The translations under genes and the position numbers were made by a program. Positions 43,775 to 53,270 of a stretch of 64,000 nucleotides of DNA are shown one piece after another (position 1 is the first letter of the stretch; each line of letters begins with the position of its first letter). Under the pieces are notes generated by a model. It ran no database searches. It saw nothing but the letters and a program-made list of their open reading frames with translations, and was not told the origin of the DNA. The stretch is from an uncultured Porphyromonadaceae bacterium (GTDB lineage Bacteria > Bacteroidota > Bacteroidia > Bacteroidales > Muribaculaceae), in the NCBI GenBank assembly GCA_947178215.1, contig CAMWXJ010000003.1, positions 1-64,000 on the forward strand. Direction: 5' to 3'.

Positions 43775-44449
43775 ATGGCAATAATCAACATAAAAGACCT
43801 GACCAAGATTTATCGCACCAACGAGATTGAGACCGTAGCTCTCGAAAATGTCAATATAAGCATCGAGAAAGGCGAATTTGTAAGCATCATGGGCCCGTCG
43901 GGTTGCGGCAAGTCGACGTTGCTCAACATAATCGGCCTGCTCGACGCCCCCACCGAAGGCTCGGTAGAAATCGACGGACGCACCACCAACGGCATGAGCG
44001 ACTCCGCTCTTGCCGAGTTCCGCAACCGCTACCTCGGATTCGTATTCCAGAGCTTCCACCTCATACCGTCGCTCAACGTAATCGACAACGTGGAGATACC
44101 GCTCATCTACCGCAAAGGCGTGAGCGACAAGGAGCGCACCGCCCGCGCCCGCGAGGTGCTCGAGCGCATGGAGCTGCCCCACCGCATGCGCCACATGCCC
44201 TCGCAGCTCTCGGGCGGACAGTGCCAGCGCGTGGCCATAGCACGTGCCATTGTGGGCAAGCCCGAAATAATCCTTGCCGACGAACCCACCGGCAACCTTG
44301 ACTCGAAGATGGGCGCCGAAGTGATGGACATACTCCACCGACTCAACAAGGAGGACGGCTGCACCATCGTCATGGTAACCCACAACGAGCCCCAGGCCAA
44401 GCAGACCGACCGCATAATCCGCTTCCTCGACGGCCGCCAGGTCCAGTAA
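43775..44449 (+). CDS. ABC transporter ATPase, MacB/LolD type (exporter locus 2)
   Basis: A 224-residue ATPase. Walker [10 protein letters not shown] (about 40-48), Q-loop [13 protein letters not shown], signature [17 protein letters not shown], Walker [17 protein letters not shown] and H-loop [21 protein letters not shown] are all intact. It drives the permease pair encoded just downstream, 48 bases away. It is very similar to the ATPase at 14433, which supports a duplication of the whole locus. Confidence 0.94.
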   Translation: MAIINIKDLTKIYRTNEIETVALENVNISIEKGEFVSIMGPSGCGKSTLLNIIGLLDAPTEGSVEIDGRTTNGMSDSALAEFRNRYLGFVFQSFHLIPSLNVIDNVEIPLIYRKGVSDKERTARAREVLERMELPHRMRHMPSQLSGGQCQRVAIARAIVGKPEIILADEPTGNLDSKMGAEVMDILHRLNKEDGCTIVMVTHNEPQAKQTDRIIRFLDGRQVQ

Positions 44450-44497
44450 TGAATCTCCCAATCTTCCTACAACTCCCATCACTCCCATAAAGCCATA

Positions 44498-45787
44498 ATG
44501 AAACTCACTACCATATTCCGCTCCACGTGGTTTCAGATGCGCCATCAGCCGGTGCTGAGCATCGTCACCATAGCGGGCACAGCCCTATCCATCTTCCTCA
44601 TCATGATCGTGGTGATGATGCAGGAGGTGACCACCGCCCCCTTCGCCCCTGAAAGCAACCGCTACCGCTTACTTTACTACTCCTTCCTCTCTTCCTCCTA
44701 TGAGGACGGAGACGGCGAATGCAACGGCCCCATGGCCTATACCACGGCGCGACAGATGCTTCTCTCGCTCCAGACACCCGAAGCGGCAACCGCCTATCAG
44801 GGAATCGTCACATCGGCTGCCCTGTCTATTCCCAAAAGCCCGAATGTAAAGGTGGATATGCGCCCCGTCGACAACAACTACTGGAAGGTGTTTGACTTCA
44901 CCTTCATCGACGGCGCTCCATTCACACAGGCCGACTTCGACGCCGGACTCCCCAAGATAGTCATCACCGAGAGTATCGCACGCAAGGTGTTCGGCACTAC
45001 CGAAGTCGCCGGCCGCGAGATTCTCGTCAACCTCGCTCCGTTCACGGTGTCGGGCGTGGTGAAAGATGTGTCTACTCTCGCCGCCAAAGCCTACGCCCAG
45101 GCATGGACCAACCTCTCGGCCACCAACACCTTTGAACAGAGCTGGAACACGATACATGGAATGTTGAGCGTTGCGATTCTGGCCAATAGCCGCGACGACT
45201 TCGACAAGATACGCGAAGAATACGAGAAAGCGCATGACAAATACGAGGACGAGATAAAGTCGACCGGCAGGAAAATCAAGTCACTCAGCCGTCCGTATGA
45301 CCAAGAGACCGAAGCGATAGCATTTGCCTCCAACATCGAGCCCGACCTTCCCGGCGAACGCCGCAGCCGACTGATAGTGTATCTGATACTCCTCATCGTG
45401 CCCGCCATCAACCTCAGCGCCATGACGCAGAGCCGCCTGAAGCAGCGCACGGCCGAGATAGGTGTCCGCCGCTCGTTCGGCTGCACCCGCAGCCGCATTA
45501 TCCTCGACATCATCACCGAAAACCTTGCCATCACCGTCATAGCCGGCATCATCGGACTCATACTGAGTGTGATATTCGGCTATCTCTGCAACAACCTGCT
45601 GTTCGCGCAGCCCTTCTCGCAGACCATGAACGCTCCAGCAGTCGACAGTTCGATTCTGCTCCACTGGTCGACATTCGGCTGGGCCATGATCTTCTGCTTC
45701 ATTCTCAACATTCTCAGCAGCGGCCTGCCTGCTATCAACGCATCACGCACCGGTCTGGTCAACGCTCTCAACGGCCGTGCCAACTGA
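44498..45787 (+). CDS. FtsX/MacB-type ABC permease A (exporter locus 2)
   Basis: A 429-residue permease with TM1 at about 19-42 (VLSIVTIAGTALSIFLIMIVVMM) and a periplasmic MacB_PCD-like domain (NNYWKVFDFTFIDGAPFTQADF). The C-terminal three-helix FtsX domain reads YLILLIVPAINLSAMTQSRL and then VRRSFGCTRSRI. It is the orthologous position to the gene at 15120, with the same order and motifs. It most likely works as a heterodimer with permease B. The cargo is unknown. Confidence 0.88.
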   Translation: MKLTTIFRSTWFQMRHQPVLSIVTIAGTALSIFLIMIVVMMQEVTTAPFAPESNRYRLLYYSFLSSSYEDGDGECNGPMAYTTARQMLLSLQTPEAATAYQGIVTSAALSIPKSPNVKVDMRPVDNNYWKVFDFTFIDGAPFTQADFDAGLPKIVITESIARKVFGTTEVAGREILVNLAPFTVSGVVKDVSTLAAKAYAQAWTNLSATNTFEQSWNTIHGMLSVAILANSRDDFDKIREEYEKAHDKYEDEIKSTGRKIKSLSRPYDQETEAIAFASNIEPDLPGERRSRLIVYLILLIVPAINLSAMTQSRLKQRTAEIGVRRSFGCTRSRIILDIITENLAITVIAGIIGLILSVIFGYLCNNLLFAQPFSQTMNAPAVDSSILLHWSTFGWAMIFCFILNILSSGLPAINASRTGLVNALNGRAN

Positions 45788-45835
45788 CCGGATGCATGAC
45801 CGCCACTCAAGTCACACTTCCCGCACTCACCAAAG

Positions 45836-47086
45836 ATGAATAAAAAACTCTTCACCCAGATAAAGAACGAATGGCGCACCAACCTGTGGCTCATCATCGA
45901 GCTGCTGGTGGTAAGCGTGGTGCTCTGGTATATCGTCGACTTCTTCTATACCAAAATCTCTGTCCGCACCCTGCCGCGCGGATTCAACACCGAGCACTGC
46001 TACCGCATCGACTTCAACTATGTCAACATCAAGAGCCCCGAATTCAATCCCGACATCAACGACTCGATCAATGCCGTACACATGCGCGAGCTCCTCGACC
46101 GCATCAGTCGCCGACCCGAGGTAGAAGCTGCAAGCTTGTCACAGAATTCCTATCCCTACAATGGCTCAAACAGCGGCATTTGGGTTTACTATGCCGATGA
46201 CCGCGACACACTCCAGAACGATGGCTACGTCGTACGCCGCTGGGTGACACCCGACTTCGTAAGGGTGTTCCGTTACACCGGCGCGGCCGGCGAGACCTCC
46301 GAGCAACTGGCTGAGATGCTCAAGGAGAACAAGATTCTTATAAACAACGACCTGTTCATGTACAGAGGCGTAGAGCTGAAGGACTATGCCGGCAAGAAAT
46401 TCGCGCTTGATGACACGACCATGATACATACACTCGGCGCCGCCATCACGACTCCCCGCTACAGCGACTATCAGACATGGGGCAGCACCGTCCTGATAAA
46501 TGTACTCAATGACCGGCAGGTTGGATGGTGCGGAGAACTGTGTATCCGCGTAAAGCCCGACATGGACCACGATGTGATCGAGAACATAATGAAAGACGCT
46601 CCATCGCAATACCGCATAGGCAACCTTATGGTGACCGACGTGGTGTCGTTTGACGACATCCGCGACAACTTCCAGCGCCTGTGGTCAAACCAGGAGCGCA
46701 ACTATTACGCCGGCATGGGCTTCCTGCTCTTCAACATCTTCCTCGGGCTGCTCGGCACCTTCTGGTTCCGCACCCAGCAGCGCGTGAGCGAGATTGCCAT
46801 ACGCAAGGCCAACGGCGCCACATCCACCGACATATTCAGGCGCCTAATCTCCGAGGGTCTGCTGCTTCTGGTGGTCGCCACCATCCCTGCCACACTTATC
46901 GACATCGGCCTGTCATGGTATGGTTACAACCAGTGGTTTGATGACGGATACATGGGCTGGGTACGCACTCCCGCAACCATTCTCATCTCTTTCGCGCTCA
47001 TGGCCCTGATGATTGTGCTCGGCATACTCATCCCTGCACGCCGAGCCATGAAAATAAAACCCGCCGTAGCACTCAAAGACGAATAA
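45836..47086 (+). CDS. FtsX/MacB-type ABC permease B (exporter locus 2)
   Basis: A 416-residue permease starting KKLFTQIKNEWRTNLWLIIE, with TM1 at about 20-40. A periplasmic domain spans about 45-285. The C-terminal helices carry FNIFLGLLGTFWFRTQQRVSEIAIRKANGATST, and the protein ends PARRAMKIKPAVALKDE. It pairs with permease A and is paralogous to the gene at 16400. The outer-membrane channel gene begins two bases after its stop codon. Confidence 0.88.
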   Translation: MNKKLFTQIKNEWRTNLWLIIELLVVSVVLWYIVDFFYTKISVRTLPRGFNTEHCYRIDFNYVNIKSPEFNPDINDSINAVHMRELLDRISRRPEVEAASLSQNSYPYNGSNSGIWVYYADDRDTLQNDGYVVRRWVTPDFVRVFRYTGAAGETSEQLAEMLKENKILINNDLFMYRGVELKDYAGKKFALDDTTMIHTLGAAITTPRYSDYQTWGSTVLINVLNDRQVGWCGELCIRVKPDMDHDVIENIMKDAPSQYRIGNLMVTDVVSFDDIRDNFQRLWSNQERNYYAGMGFLLFNIFLGLLGTFWFRTQQRVSEIAIRKANGATSTDIFRRLISEGLLLLVVATIPATLIDIGLSWYGYNQWFDDGYMGWVRTPATILISFALMALMIVLGILIPARRAMKIKPAVALKDE

Positions 47087-47088
47087 TC

Positions 47089-48567
47089 ATGATGAAGTGT
47101 TCAAGAGTGATTGTCACCGTCGCCGCACTCGCCGCGACGCTTGCCGCCGGCGCCGAGACCATAACCATAACGCTCGACGACGCCATAGCCCGCGCACGCG
47201 TGCAGAGCGTCAACGCCGCCGTGGCGCTCAACGAGCTGCGCACCGCCTATTGGGAGTTCCGCACCTACAAGGCCGAGCTGCTCCCCGAAATCAATTTTAA
47301 TTCCAAAATTCCCGGCTACTACAAGCGCTACTCCACTTATCAGGAATCCGATGGCTCTTACAGCTTCGTGCGCAACAACTATCTGCAGATGACAGGCGAG
47401 CTTTCGGTCGACCAGAAGATATGGGCTACGGGCGGCACACTGTCGCTCAACACCTCGCTTGACTTCATGCGCCAGCTCGACGGCGTAAAGCAGAACCGTT
47501 TCATGTCGATACCGGTGGCCCTGACGCTCAGTCAGCCTATCTTCGGCGTCAACACCGTGAAGTGGGACCGCCGTATCGAGCCGGTGAGATATGCCGAGTC
47601 GAAAGCCGCGTTCCTCACCGCCACCGAGGAGGTGGCGATGACGGCTGTGCAGCATTTTTTCAACCTCCTCATGGCACGCGAGAGCCTTGATATAGCCCGC
47701 CAGAACCTCGACAACGCCACCCGGCTCTATGAGGTTGCCAAGGTGAAGCGCGAAATGGGCCAGATAAGCCAGAACGACCTGCTGCAAATGGAGCTCAACC
47801 TGCTCAACGCCACAGCCGAATACACCGACTGCGAGAGCTCGCTCAAAAGCAATATGTATCAGCTCCGCTCGTTTCTCAACTACGACGAGACGGTCGACCT
47901 GCAACCGGTGGTGCCCTCCACGGTGCCGGTAATAGACGTGGTATACGCCGACGCGCTCGAACGCGCCCTCGCCAATAACATGTTCGCCAAAAACATACGC
48001 CGCCGTCAGCTTGAAGCCGACTACGAAGTAGCCAAGGCCAAGGGCAACATGCGCGAGATATCGCTCTACGCCCAGGTGGGCTACACAGGCACCGACCGCA
48101 TATTCGGACATGCCTACGACGACCTGCGGAGCAATCAGGTGGTGGAGGTAGGCGTTAAGATACCGCTCCTCGACTGGGGTAAGCGCCGCGGCGCCGTAAA
48201 GGTGGCCGAGAGCAACCGCGAGGTGGTGGAGAGCCGTCTGCGACAAGAGACGCTCAACTTCAACCAGGACCTCTTTATCCTCGTGGAGCGTTTCAACAAT
48301 CAGCGCAGGCAGCTCAACATAGCCAACAAGGCCGACGAGATTGCGCAGCGCCGCTACAACACCAACGTCGAGACTTTTCTCATAGGCAAAATCTCGACTC
48401 TCGACCTCAACGACTCGCAGACCAAGAAAGACGAATCCCGCAAGCAGTATGTCAGCGAACTCTTCTACTACTGGTACTACTTCTATCAGCTCAGGAGCGT
48501 GACACTCTGGGACTACGAGCGCGCCACCGGCATCGATGCCGACATAGAGCGCATGGTGCGTGACTGA
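47089..48567 (+). CDS. TolC-family outer-membrane efflux protein (exporter locus 2)
   Basis: A 492-residue outer-membrane channel. A signal peptide covers about 1-20 (VTVAALAATLAAGAE). Two TolC/OEP repeats follow, the first with ITLDDAIARARVQSVNAAVALNELRTAYWEFRTYKAELLPEI and the second with GVKIPLLDWGKRRGAVKVAESNREVVESRLRQETLNF. Long helical stretches form the periplasmic tunnel. It completes a tripartite exporter with the adaptor and the ABC core. Locus 1 has no counterpart, so locus 1 may share this channel or use another. Confidence 0.9.
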   Translation: MMKCSRVIVTVAALAATLAAGAETITITLDDAIARARVQSVNAAVALNELRTAYWEFRTYKAELLPEINFNSKIPGYYKRYSTYQESDGSYSFVRNNYLQMTGELSVDQKIWATGGTLSLNTSLDFMRQLDGVKQNRFMSIPVALTLSQPIFGVNTVKWDRRIEPVRYAESKAAFLTATEEVAMTAVQHFFNLLMARESLDIARQNLDNATRLYEVAKVKREMGQISQNDLLQMELNLLNATAEYTDCESSLKSNMYQLRSFLNYDETVDLQPVVPSTVPVIDVVYADALERALANNMFAKNIRRRQLEADYEVAKAKGNMREISLYAQVGYTGTDRIFGHAYDDLRSNQVVEVGVKIPLLDWGKRRGAVKVAESNREVVESRLRQETLNFNQDLFILVERFNNQRRQLNIANKADEIAQRRYNTNVETFLIGKISTLDLNDSQTKKDESRKQYVSELFYYWYYFYQLRSVTLWDYERATGIDADIERMVRD

Positions 48568-48599
48568 CACCGCCGCTCCCCGGTCTGAAAAAATTTCGC

Positions 48600-48607
48600 T
48601 ATATTTG
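48600..48607 (+). promoter_or_regulatory. -7 box before the locus 2 regulator gene
   Basis: TATATTTG, a TAnnTTTG element ending 4 bases before the ATG at 48612, so the transcript would be close to leaderless. No TTG is found at the -33 position. Confidence 0.45.
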
Positions 48608-48611
48608 CTTC

Positions 48612-49949
48612 ATGATACTAATTGTTGACGATGATAAGGTGATACGCCTCTCGCTGAGCATGCTGCTCAAACGAGCGGGGTATGAGACTCTCACCGCTTC
48701 CGACGCCGCCGAGGCGCTCGAAGCGGTGAGGCGTCATCCGTTCAGGCTCATTGTTATGGATATGAATTACTCGCGCAACACTTCGGGCGAGGAGGGGCTT
48801 GAACTTTTGCGAAAGGTGAAGATTTTTCAGCCCGAAGTGCCTGTGATACTCATCACCGCCTGGGGCAGCATACCTCTTGCCGTGGAGGGAATGAAAGCGG
48901 GCGCGTTTGATTTCATCACCAAGCCGTGGAACAATTATTTCCTGCTTCAACGCATAGAGACTGCGCTTAAACTGTCGGAAGCGCCTCTTCCAAGCGACGA
49001 ACGCGATGCCGACGACTTCGACCGCGCCGGCATCATAGGTGAGAGCGAGGGGCTTATGAGGGTGCTCGACACAGTGAAGCGCGTGGCCAAGACCGACGCG
49101 CCGATACTCGTTACCGGCGAGACCGGCACCGGCAAGGAGCTGATAGCCCGCGCCGTCCACGTCAACAGCCGTCGCTGCGGCGGCCCGCTCGTCACGGTCA
49201 ATCTCGGAGGCATATCGCAGTCGTTGTTTGAAAGCGAGATGTTTGGCCACGCCAAGGGCGCTTTCACAGGCGCCACAGGCAGCCGCAAAGGCCGCTTCGA
49301 GCTTGCCGACACCGGCACGATATTCCTCGACGAGATAGGCGACCTCGACATGAGCTGTCAGGTGAAGCTGCTGCGCGTGCTCCAGCAGCACACGTTCGAG
49401 GCGCTAGGCGACAGCACTCCCCGCAAGACCGACATACGCGTGGTGTGCGCCACCAACGCCGACCTCCCCGCCATGGTGTCACAACGGCGTTTCCGCGAGG
49501 ACCTGCTCTACCGCATCAACCTCATCACCCTCCACCTGCCCCCGCTGCGCGAACGCCGTGAGGATATTCCGCTGCTCGTACGCCATTTCGCATCCATGTC
49601 GGGGCGCCGCGACGCAGAATTCTCAAGCGACGCCATGACGCTGCTCACCCGCCTCCCCTATTACGGCAACATACGCGAGCTCAAAAACATAGTGGAGCGC
49701 ACGATACTGGTGTCGGCAAGCGACATCATCACCGCCGCCGACGTGGAGCGCAACCTGCCGCAAATCACAGTGCCCGACACCGTGCAGACCACACCGATGA
49801 CGGGAATGACCCTCGAAGACATGGAGCGGGCCGCCATACAGCAAGCCCTCGTCGCCACGGGAGGCAACCTTACGCAGATGGCATCCAAACTCGGCATAAC
49901 GCGCCAGTCGCTCTATCGCCGCATGGAAAAATACGGAATCAAGCCATGA
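48612..49949 (+). CDS. NtrC-family sigma-54-dependent response regulator
   Basis: A 445-residue activator. The receiver domain (1-120) has IVDDD, phospho-acceptor D50 in IVMDMN and the Lys in ITKPW. The AAA+ domain (about 140-370) has Walker A GETGTGKE (169-176), the sigma-54 contact loop GAFTGA (216-221), Walker B FLDE (238-241) and the R-finger region FREDLLYRINL. The C-terminal Fis-type HTH is SKLGITRQSLYRRMEKYGI. It is expected to bind upstream dyads and open the sigma-54 promoter at 42378. The gene overlaps the kinase gene by ATGA. Confidence 0.95.
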   Translation: MILIVDDDKVIRLSLSMLLKRAGYETLTASDAAEALEAVRRHPFRLIVMDMNYSRNTSGEEGLELLRKVKIFQPEVPVILITAWGSIPLAVEGMKAGAFDFITKPWNNYFLLQRIETALKLSEAPLPSDERDADDFDRAGIIGESEGLMRVLDTVKRVAKTDAPILVTGETGTGKELIARAVHVNSRRCGGPLVTVNLGGISQSLFESEMFGHAKGAFTGATGSRKGRFELADTGTIFLDEIGDLDMSCQVKLLRVLQQHTFEALGDSTPRKTDIRVVCATNADLPAMVSQRRFREDLLYRINLITLHLPPLRERREDIPLLVRHFASMSGRRDAEFSSDAMTLLTRLPYYGNIRELKNIVERTILVSASDIITAADVERNLPQITVPDTVQTTPMTGMTLEDMERAAIQQALVATGGNLTQMASKLGITRQSLYRRMEKYGIKP

Positions 49950-51220
49950 AGTTCAAGATAGTGTTCTACATACTCGCCGGGGTGCTCATAGCAATGTTGC
50001 TGTTCACACTTGTGATGCGGCCTCCGGTAATGTGGGCGTATGTCACGGGCGAACTGCTTGCGCTCGTCATCACCTTAGTGATGTATTTCGCGCTCGTGCG
50101 CCCGGTAAGTTCGATACTGCTCGGAATGGATCTCATAAAGGGGCACGACTTCGGCAGCCGTCTCGCCAAGGTAGGACAGCTCGACGCCGAAAAGCTCATC
50201 GACCTCTTCAACACCATGATGACCAACATAAAGAACGAGCGCGTGTACCGCCAGGAGCAGAATTACTTCATGGAACAGCTAATCGACGCCTCACCTATCG
50301 GCATCATAATGCTCGACCTCGAAGGCAAAGTGTCGCAGACCAACCAGGCCGCGGTGAAGATGCTCGGCCTTGGCTCATACGACGAGATGAAATACCGCGC
50401 ACCCGAAGCTATCGACTCGCCCCTCGCCCGGAGCCTGTCGCAGCTCGCCGACGGCGAATCGCGCACTGTGCGTCTTGCCGACACCATTATATACCGCTGT
50501 TCAAGCCTGTCGTTTATCGACACGGGACTCCCCCGCCGCTTCTATCTCATCGAGAGCCTTACCGACGAGGTAATGGAGGCCGAGAAGCAGGCCTACGAGA
50601 AGGTGATACGCATGATAGCCCACGAGGTCAACAACACGGTGACGGGAGTCAGCTCGCTGCTCGAAGCCGCCGCGGCGGTGTTCGAAGCCACCGACGAAGA
50701 GCTGTTTGAGGCACTGTCGAGCTGCCGCGAACGCATCGAGGGGCTGAGCGCATTCATCACATCGTATGCCAACCTCGTCAAGATTCCGCCGCTCCAGCTC
50801 GAAGCGGTCGACATCAACGAGCAACTTATGCTCAATATGCCTTTTCTCGAAAGTATCGGCGCGCCGCGCGGCGTGAAGCTCACGGCACACCTCAGCGACA
50901 AACCGGTGCCCGCGGCAATCGACCGCGTGCTCATGGAACAAGTGATTGTCAACGTGGTGAAGAACGCCGTGGAGAGCATAGGACACGACGGCGAGGTGAT
51001 TATTTCCACTACCCCCACGGCCCTTACCGTCACCGACAACGGCGCGGGCATCTCGCCCGAGGTTGCAAGCCATATCTTCTCGCCGTTCTACTCCACCAAG
51101 CCCGACGGCCAAGGCCTTGGACTGATGTTTGTCAACGAGGTACTCCGCCGCCACGGCTTCCGCTTCTCCCTCGCCACCGACCCCGCCGACGGCCTCACAC
51201 GCTTCACCATACGGTTCTGA
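49946..51220 (+). CDS. membrane histidine kinase, NtrY/NtrB-like (locus 2)
   Basis: A 424-residue kinase, coupled to the regulator by ATGA (49946-49949). Two membrane helices (about 5-24 and 30-50) have almost no loop between them, and HAMP-like and PAS-like segments follow (about 55-200). The H-box is MIAHEVNNTVTGVSSLL (His about 226), the N-box NVVKNAVESIGHDG, and the G-boxes TDNGAGISPEVASHIFSPFYSTKPDGQGLGL. It is the paralogue of the kinase at 18203; the two share the IDASP(M/I)GI block in the PAS-like region. The signal is unknown. Confidence 0.9.
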   Translation: MKFKIVFYILAGVLIAMLLFTLVMRPPVMWAYVTGELLALVITLVMYFALVRPVSSILLGMDLIKGHDFGSRLAKVGQLDAEKLIDLFNTMMTNIKNERVYRQEQNYFMEQLIDASPIGIIMLDLEGKVSQTNQAAVKMLGLGSYDEMKYRAPEAIDSPLARSLSQLADGESRTVRLADTIIYRCSSLSFIDTGLPRRFYLIESLTDEVMEAEKQAYEKVIRMIAHEVNNTVTGVSSLLEAAAAVFEATDEELFEALSSCRERIEGLSAFITSYANLVKIPPLQLEAVDINEQLMLNMPFLESIGAPRGVKLTAHLSDKPVPAAIDRVLMEQVIVNVVKNAVESIGHDGEVIISTTPTALTVTDNGAGISPEVASHIFSPFYSTKPDGQGLGLMFVNEVLRRHGFRFSLATDPADGLTRFTIRF

Positions 51221-51306
51221 CCCTCGCCGACCGGGAAACAATAGGGGCCTGCGGCTTGTTACTATCGGTAGATTACGCAAAAACGCCTGTATCACCTTTA
51301 TAGTAT

Positions 51307-52950
51307 ATGAACAACACCGCCCCAAATCCCGAGAGCCGCAGCTATGAAAAGGAGCTGTCAAAGCTGAGCCCTTTTGAGGTCAAAAGCATTCTTATCAGTC
51401 TTGCCGAAAAAGACACGCAACGCTCCACCGCCACATTTCTTCTTAACGCCGGACGAGGCAACCCCAACTGGTTGCTGTCACGCCCGCGAAGCGCGTTTTT
51501 CCTGCTGGGTATGTTTGCAGTGAGCGAAGCAGCCCGCAAGACCTACGACGCCGGACTCGGCATTCTCGCCTCACCCGCTCAGGCCGGCGTAGCCGAGCGC
51601 TATCTGGCCTTTATCGACGCCCACAAGGACAACGAGGGTGCCGCGGTGCTCCGACACTACTACGATTATATGGTGGAGACACACAGGGTGGACCCCGACG
51701 ACTTCGTGTTTGAAATGGTCGACGGCATACTCGGCGACCACTACCCCACGCCTCCGCGCGCACTCAAATATACCGAAATCATAACCCGCGATTACCTGCG
51801 CTGGGCCATGGGAGGAGGCGACGACACCACCGTCTACGACCTGTTCCCCACCGAAGGCTCCACCGCCGGCATGTGTTACACGTTCAATAGCCTCCGACAG
51901 AATTTTTTGCTCAACGAGGGCGACAAACTCGCTCTCTTCACCCCCTGCTTCACCCCGTATATCGAGATTCCGCACCTGCAACAGTTTGGCTACGACGTGG
52001 TTGAGATATCGGCCAACAAGGTCGAGAAAAACGGCTATCACCAGTGGCAGTACCCCGACGAGGAGCTCGACAAGCTGCGCGACCCGGCCATAAAGGCTGT
52101 ATGTATCACCAACCCCTCCAATCCGCCAAGCGTATGTCTTGACAGCAAAGTGCTCGACCGCCTTGTCGACATCGTAAAGAACGACAATCCCGGGCTGATG
52201 ATTATCACCGACGACGTTTACGGCACTTTCATCGAGGGATTCAGGTCGCTGATGTATGTGTTGCCCTACAACACCCTCTGCCTCTATTCCTACTCCAAAT
52301 ATTTCGGCGCAACCGGCTGGCGCGTGGCCGCAATGGCGCTACGCAGCGACAAAAACGTGTTCGACGACCGCATCGCTGCTCTCCCGGCCGACAAGAAGAA
52401 GGCCCTCCACGACCGCTACGAATCGCTCACCCTCGAACCCGAGAAGCTCAAATTCATCGACCGCCTCGTCGCCGACTCACGACTCGTGGGCCTTAACCAC
52501 ACCGCCGGCCTGTCGTGCCCGCAACAGATTCAGATGGCGCTCTTCTCGGCTGTCGGCTATCTTCACTACAAAGAGCTGCAACCAAAGCTTATAAGCATGA
52601 TTCAGAAGCGTCTCAACGACCTGTGGAGCACCACCGGCTTCACCCTGCTCCCCGACCCCGACCGCGCCGGCTATTACAGCGAAATCGACCTCATGGTGTG
52701 GGCGCGCAAGTTCTATGGCGACGACTTCGTGGAATATCTCAAAGCCAACTACGAGCCTATCGATCCGGTGATACGCCTCGCCAACAACACCGCCATAGTG
52801 CTGCTCAACGGCGACGGCTTCGACGCCCCGGAATGGTCGGTGCGCGTGTCGCTCGCCAACCTCAACGACGACGCATACCTCAAAATCGGCACCGCCATAC
52901 GCGAGATTCTCGACCAATATCACGACGCTTACCTCGCTTCCAAGAAGTGA
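51307..52950 (+). CDS. aspD: bifunctional aspartate transaminase / aspartate 4-decarboxylase
   Basis: A PLP fold-type I enzyme of 547 residues, the size of aspartate 4-decarboxylases and about 140 residues longer than common aminotransferases. It decarboxylates aspartate to alanine and CO2, with transaminase side activity. The N-terminal extension (ELSKLSPFEVKSILISLAEK) is typical of AspD. Substrate and PLP motifs are TNPSNPPSVCLDSK, ITDDVYGTFIEGFR and the Schiff-base lysine K331 in YSYSKYFGATGWRV. No AspT-type aspartate/alanine exchanger lies next to it. A DAACS symporter gene is about 9 kb upstream. Confidence 0.92.
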   Translation: MNNTAPNPESRSYEKELSKLSPFEVKSILISLAEKDTQRSTATFLLNAGRGNPNWLLSRPRSAFFLLGMFAVSEAARKTYDAGLGILASPAQAGVAERYLAFIDAHKDNEGAAVLRHYYDYMVETHRVDPDDFVFEMVDGILGDHYPTPPRALKYTEIITRDYLRWAMGGGDDTTVYDLFPTEGSTAGMCYTFNSLRQNFLLNEGDKLALFTPCFTPYIEIPHLQQFGYDVVEISANKVEKNGYHQWQYPDEELDKLRDPAIKAVCITNPSNPPSVCLDSKVLDRLVDIVKNDNPGLMIITDDVYGTFIEGFRSLMYVLPYNTLCLYSYSKYFGATGWRVAAMALRSDKNVFDDRIAALPADKKKALHDRYESLTLEPEKLKFIDRLVADSRLVGLNHTAGLSCPQQIQMALFSAVGYLHYKELQPKLISMIQKRLNDLWSTTGFTLLPDPDRAGYYSEIDLMVWARKFYGDDFVEYLKANYEPIDPVIRLANNTAIVLLNGDGFDAPEWSVRVSLANLNDDAYLKIGTAIREILDQYHDAYLASKK

Positions 52951-53000
52951 CGTAAACACCTATAAACCACGCCCGCGAGCCCGCTGGGCGGAATAACACA

Positions 53001-53040
53001 CGGAGCCGCGACCCTCCAAGGCCGCGGCTCCGCTTTTGTT
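53001..53040 (+). terminator. intrinsic terminator after aspD
   Basis: CGGAGCCGCG (53001-53010) pairs with CGCGGCTCCG (53023-53032), a 10-bp stem with a 12-base loop, followed by CTTTTGTTG. It lies about 50 bases past the aspD stop. Confidence 0.8.
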
Positions 53041-53106
53041 GTCCCCGCTGGCCATTGACACATAGCGACAGTCGCGCTGCCGCGCAACAGCCAGATTGTG
53101 TGAAAA

Positions 53107-53138
53107 TTTGCAAACGTGGAATATTTAACCTACCTTTG
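53107..53138 (+). promoter_or_regulatory. promoter of the thiamine-uptake operon
   Basis: TTTG (53107-53110), 20-bp spacer, TACCTTTG (53131-53138). The transcript would start near 53142, about 35 bases before the TPP aptamer. Confidence 0.75.
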
Positions 53139-53175
53139 CGGCGATTTAAGGACCTCGCAAGCGAGCGGGTCCAGA

Positions 53176-53266
53176 TTATTTAGGGGTGCGCCCGCGAATT
53201 TGTTCCGGGAGCTGAGATTATACCCTCCGAACCTGATCCGGGTAATACCGGCGTAGAGAAAAATAA
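53176..53266 (+). promoter_or_regulatory. TPP riboswitch (THI element)
   Basis: The conserved TPP-aptamer blocks are all present: GGGGTG at 53183, GCTGAGAT near 53211, ACCCTCCGAACCTGATCC and the CCGG-GTAATA-CCGG arm followed by GCGTAGAGA. Stem P1 pairs TTATTT (53176-53181) with AAATAA (53261-53266). P1 ends only four bases before the ATG at 53271, and there is no room for a terminator or a separate expression platform. Control is therefore probably by direct hiding of the translation start when TPP is bound. Confidence 0.95.
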
Positions 53267-53270
53267 ACCA

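Noticed and set aside
47101-48570. 489-codon open frame opposite the TolC-type gene
   Set aside because: Antisense shadow of a gene with an intact signal peptide and TolC repeats; no motif of its own.
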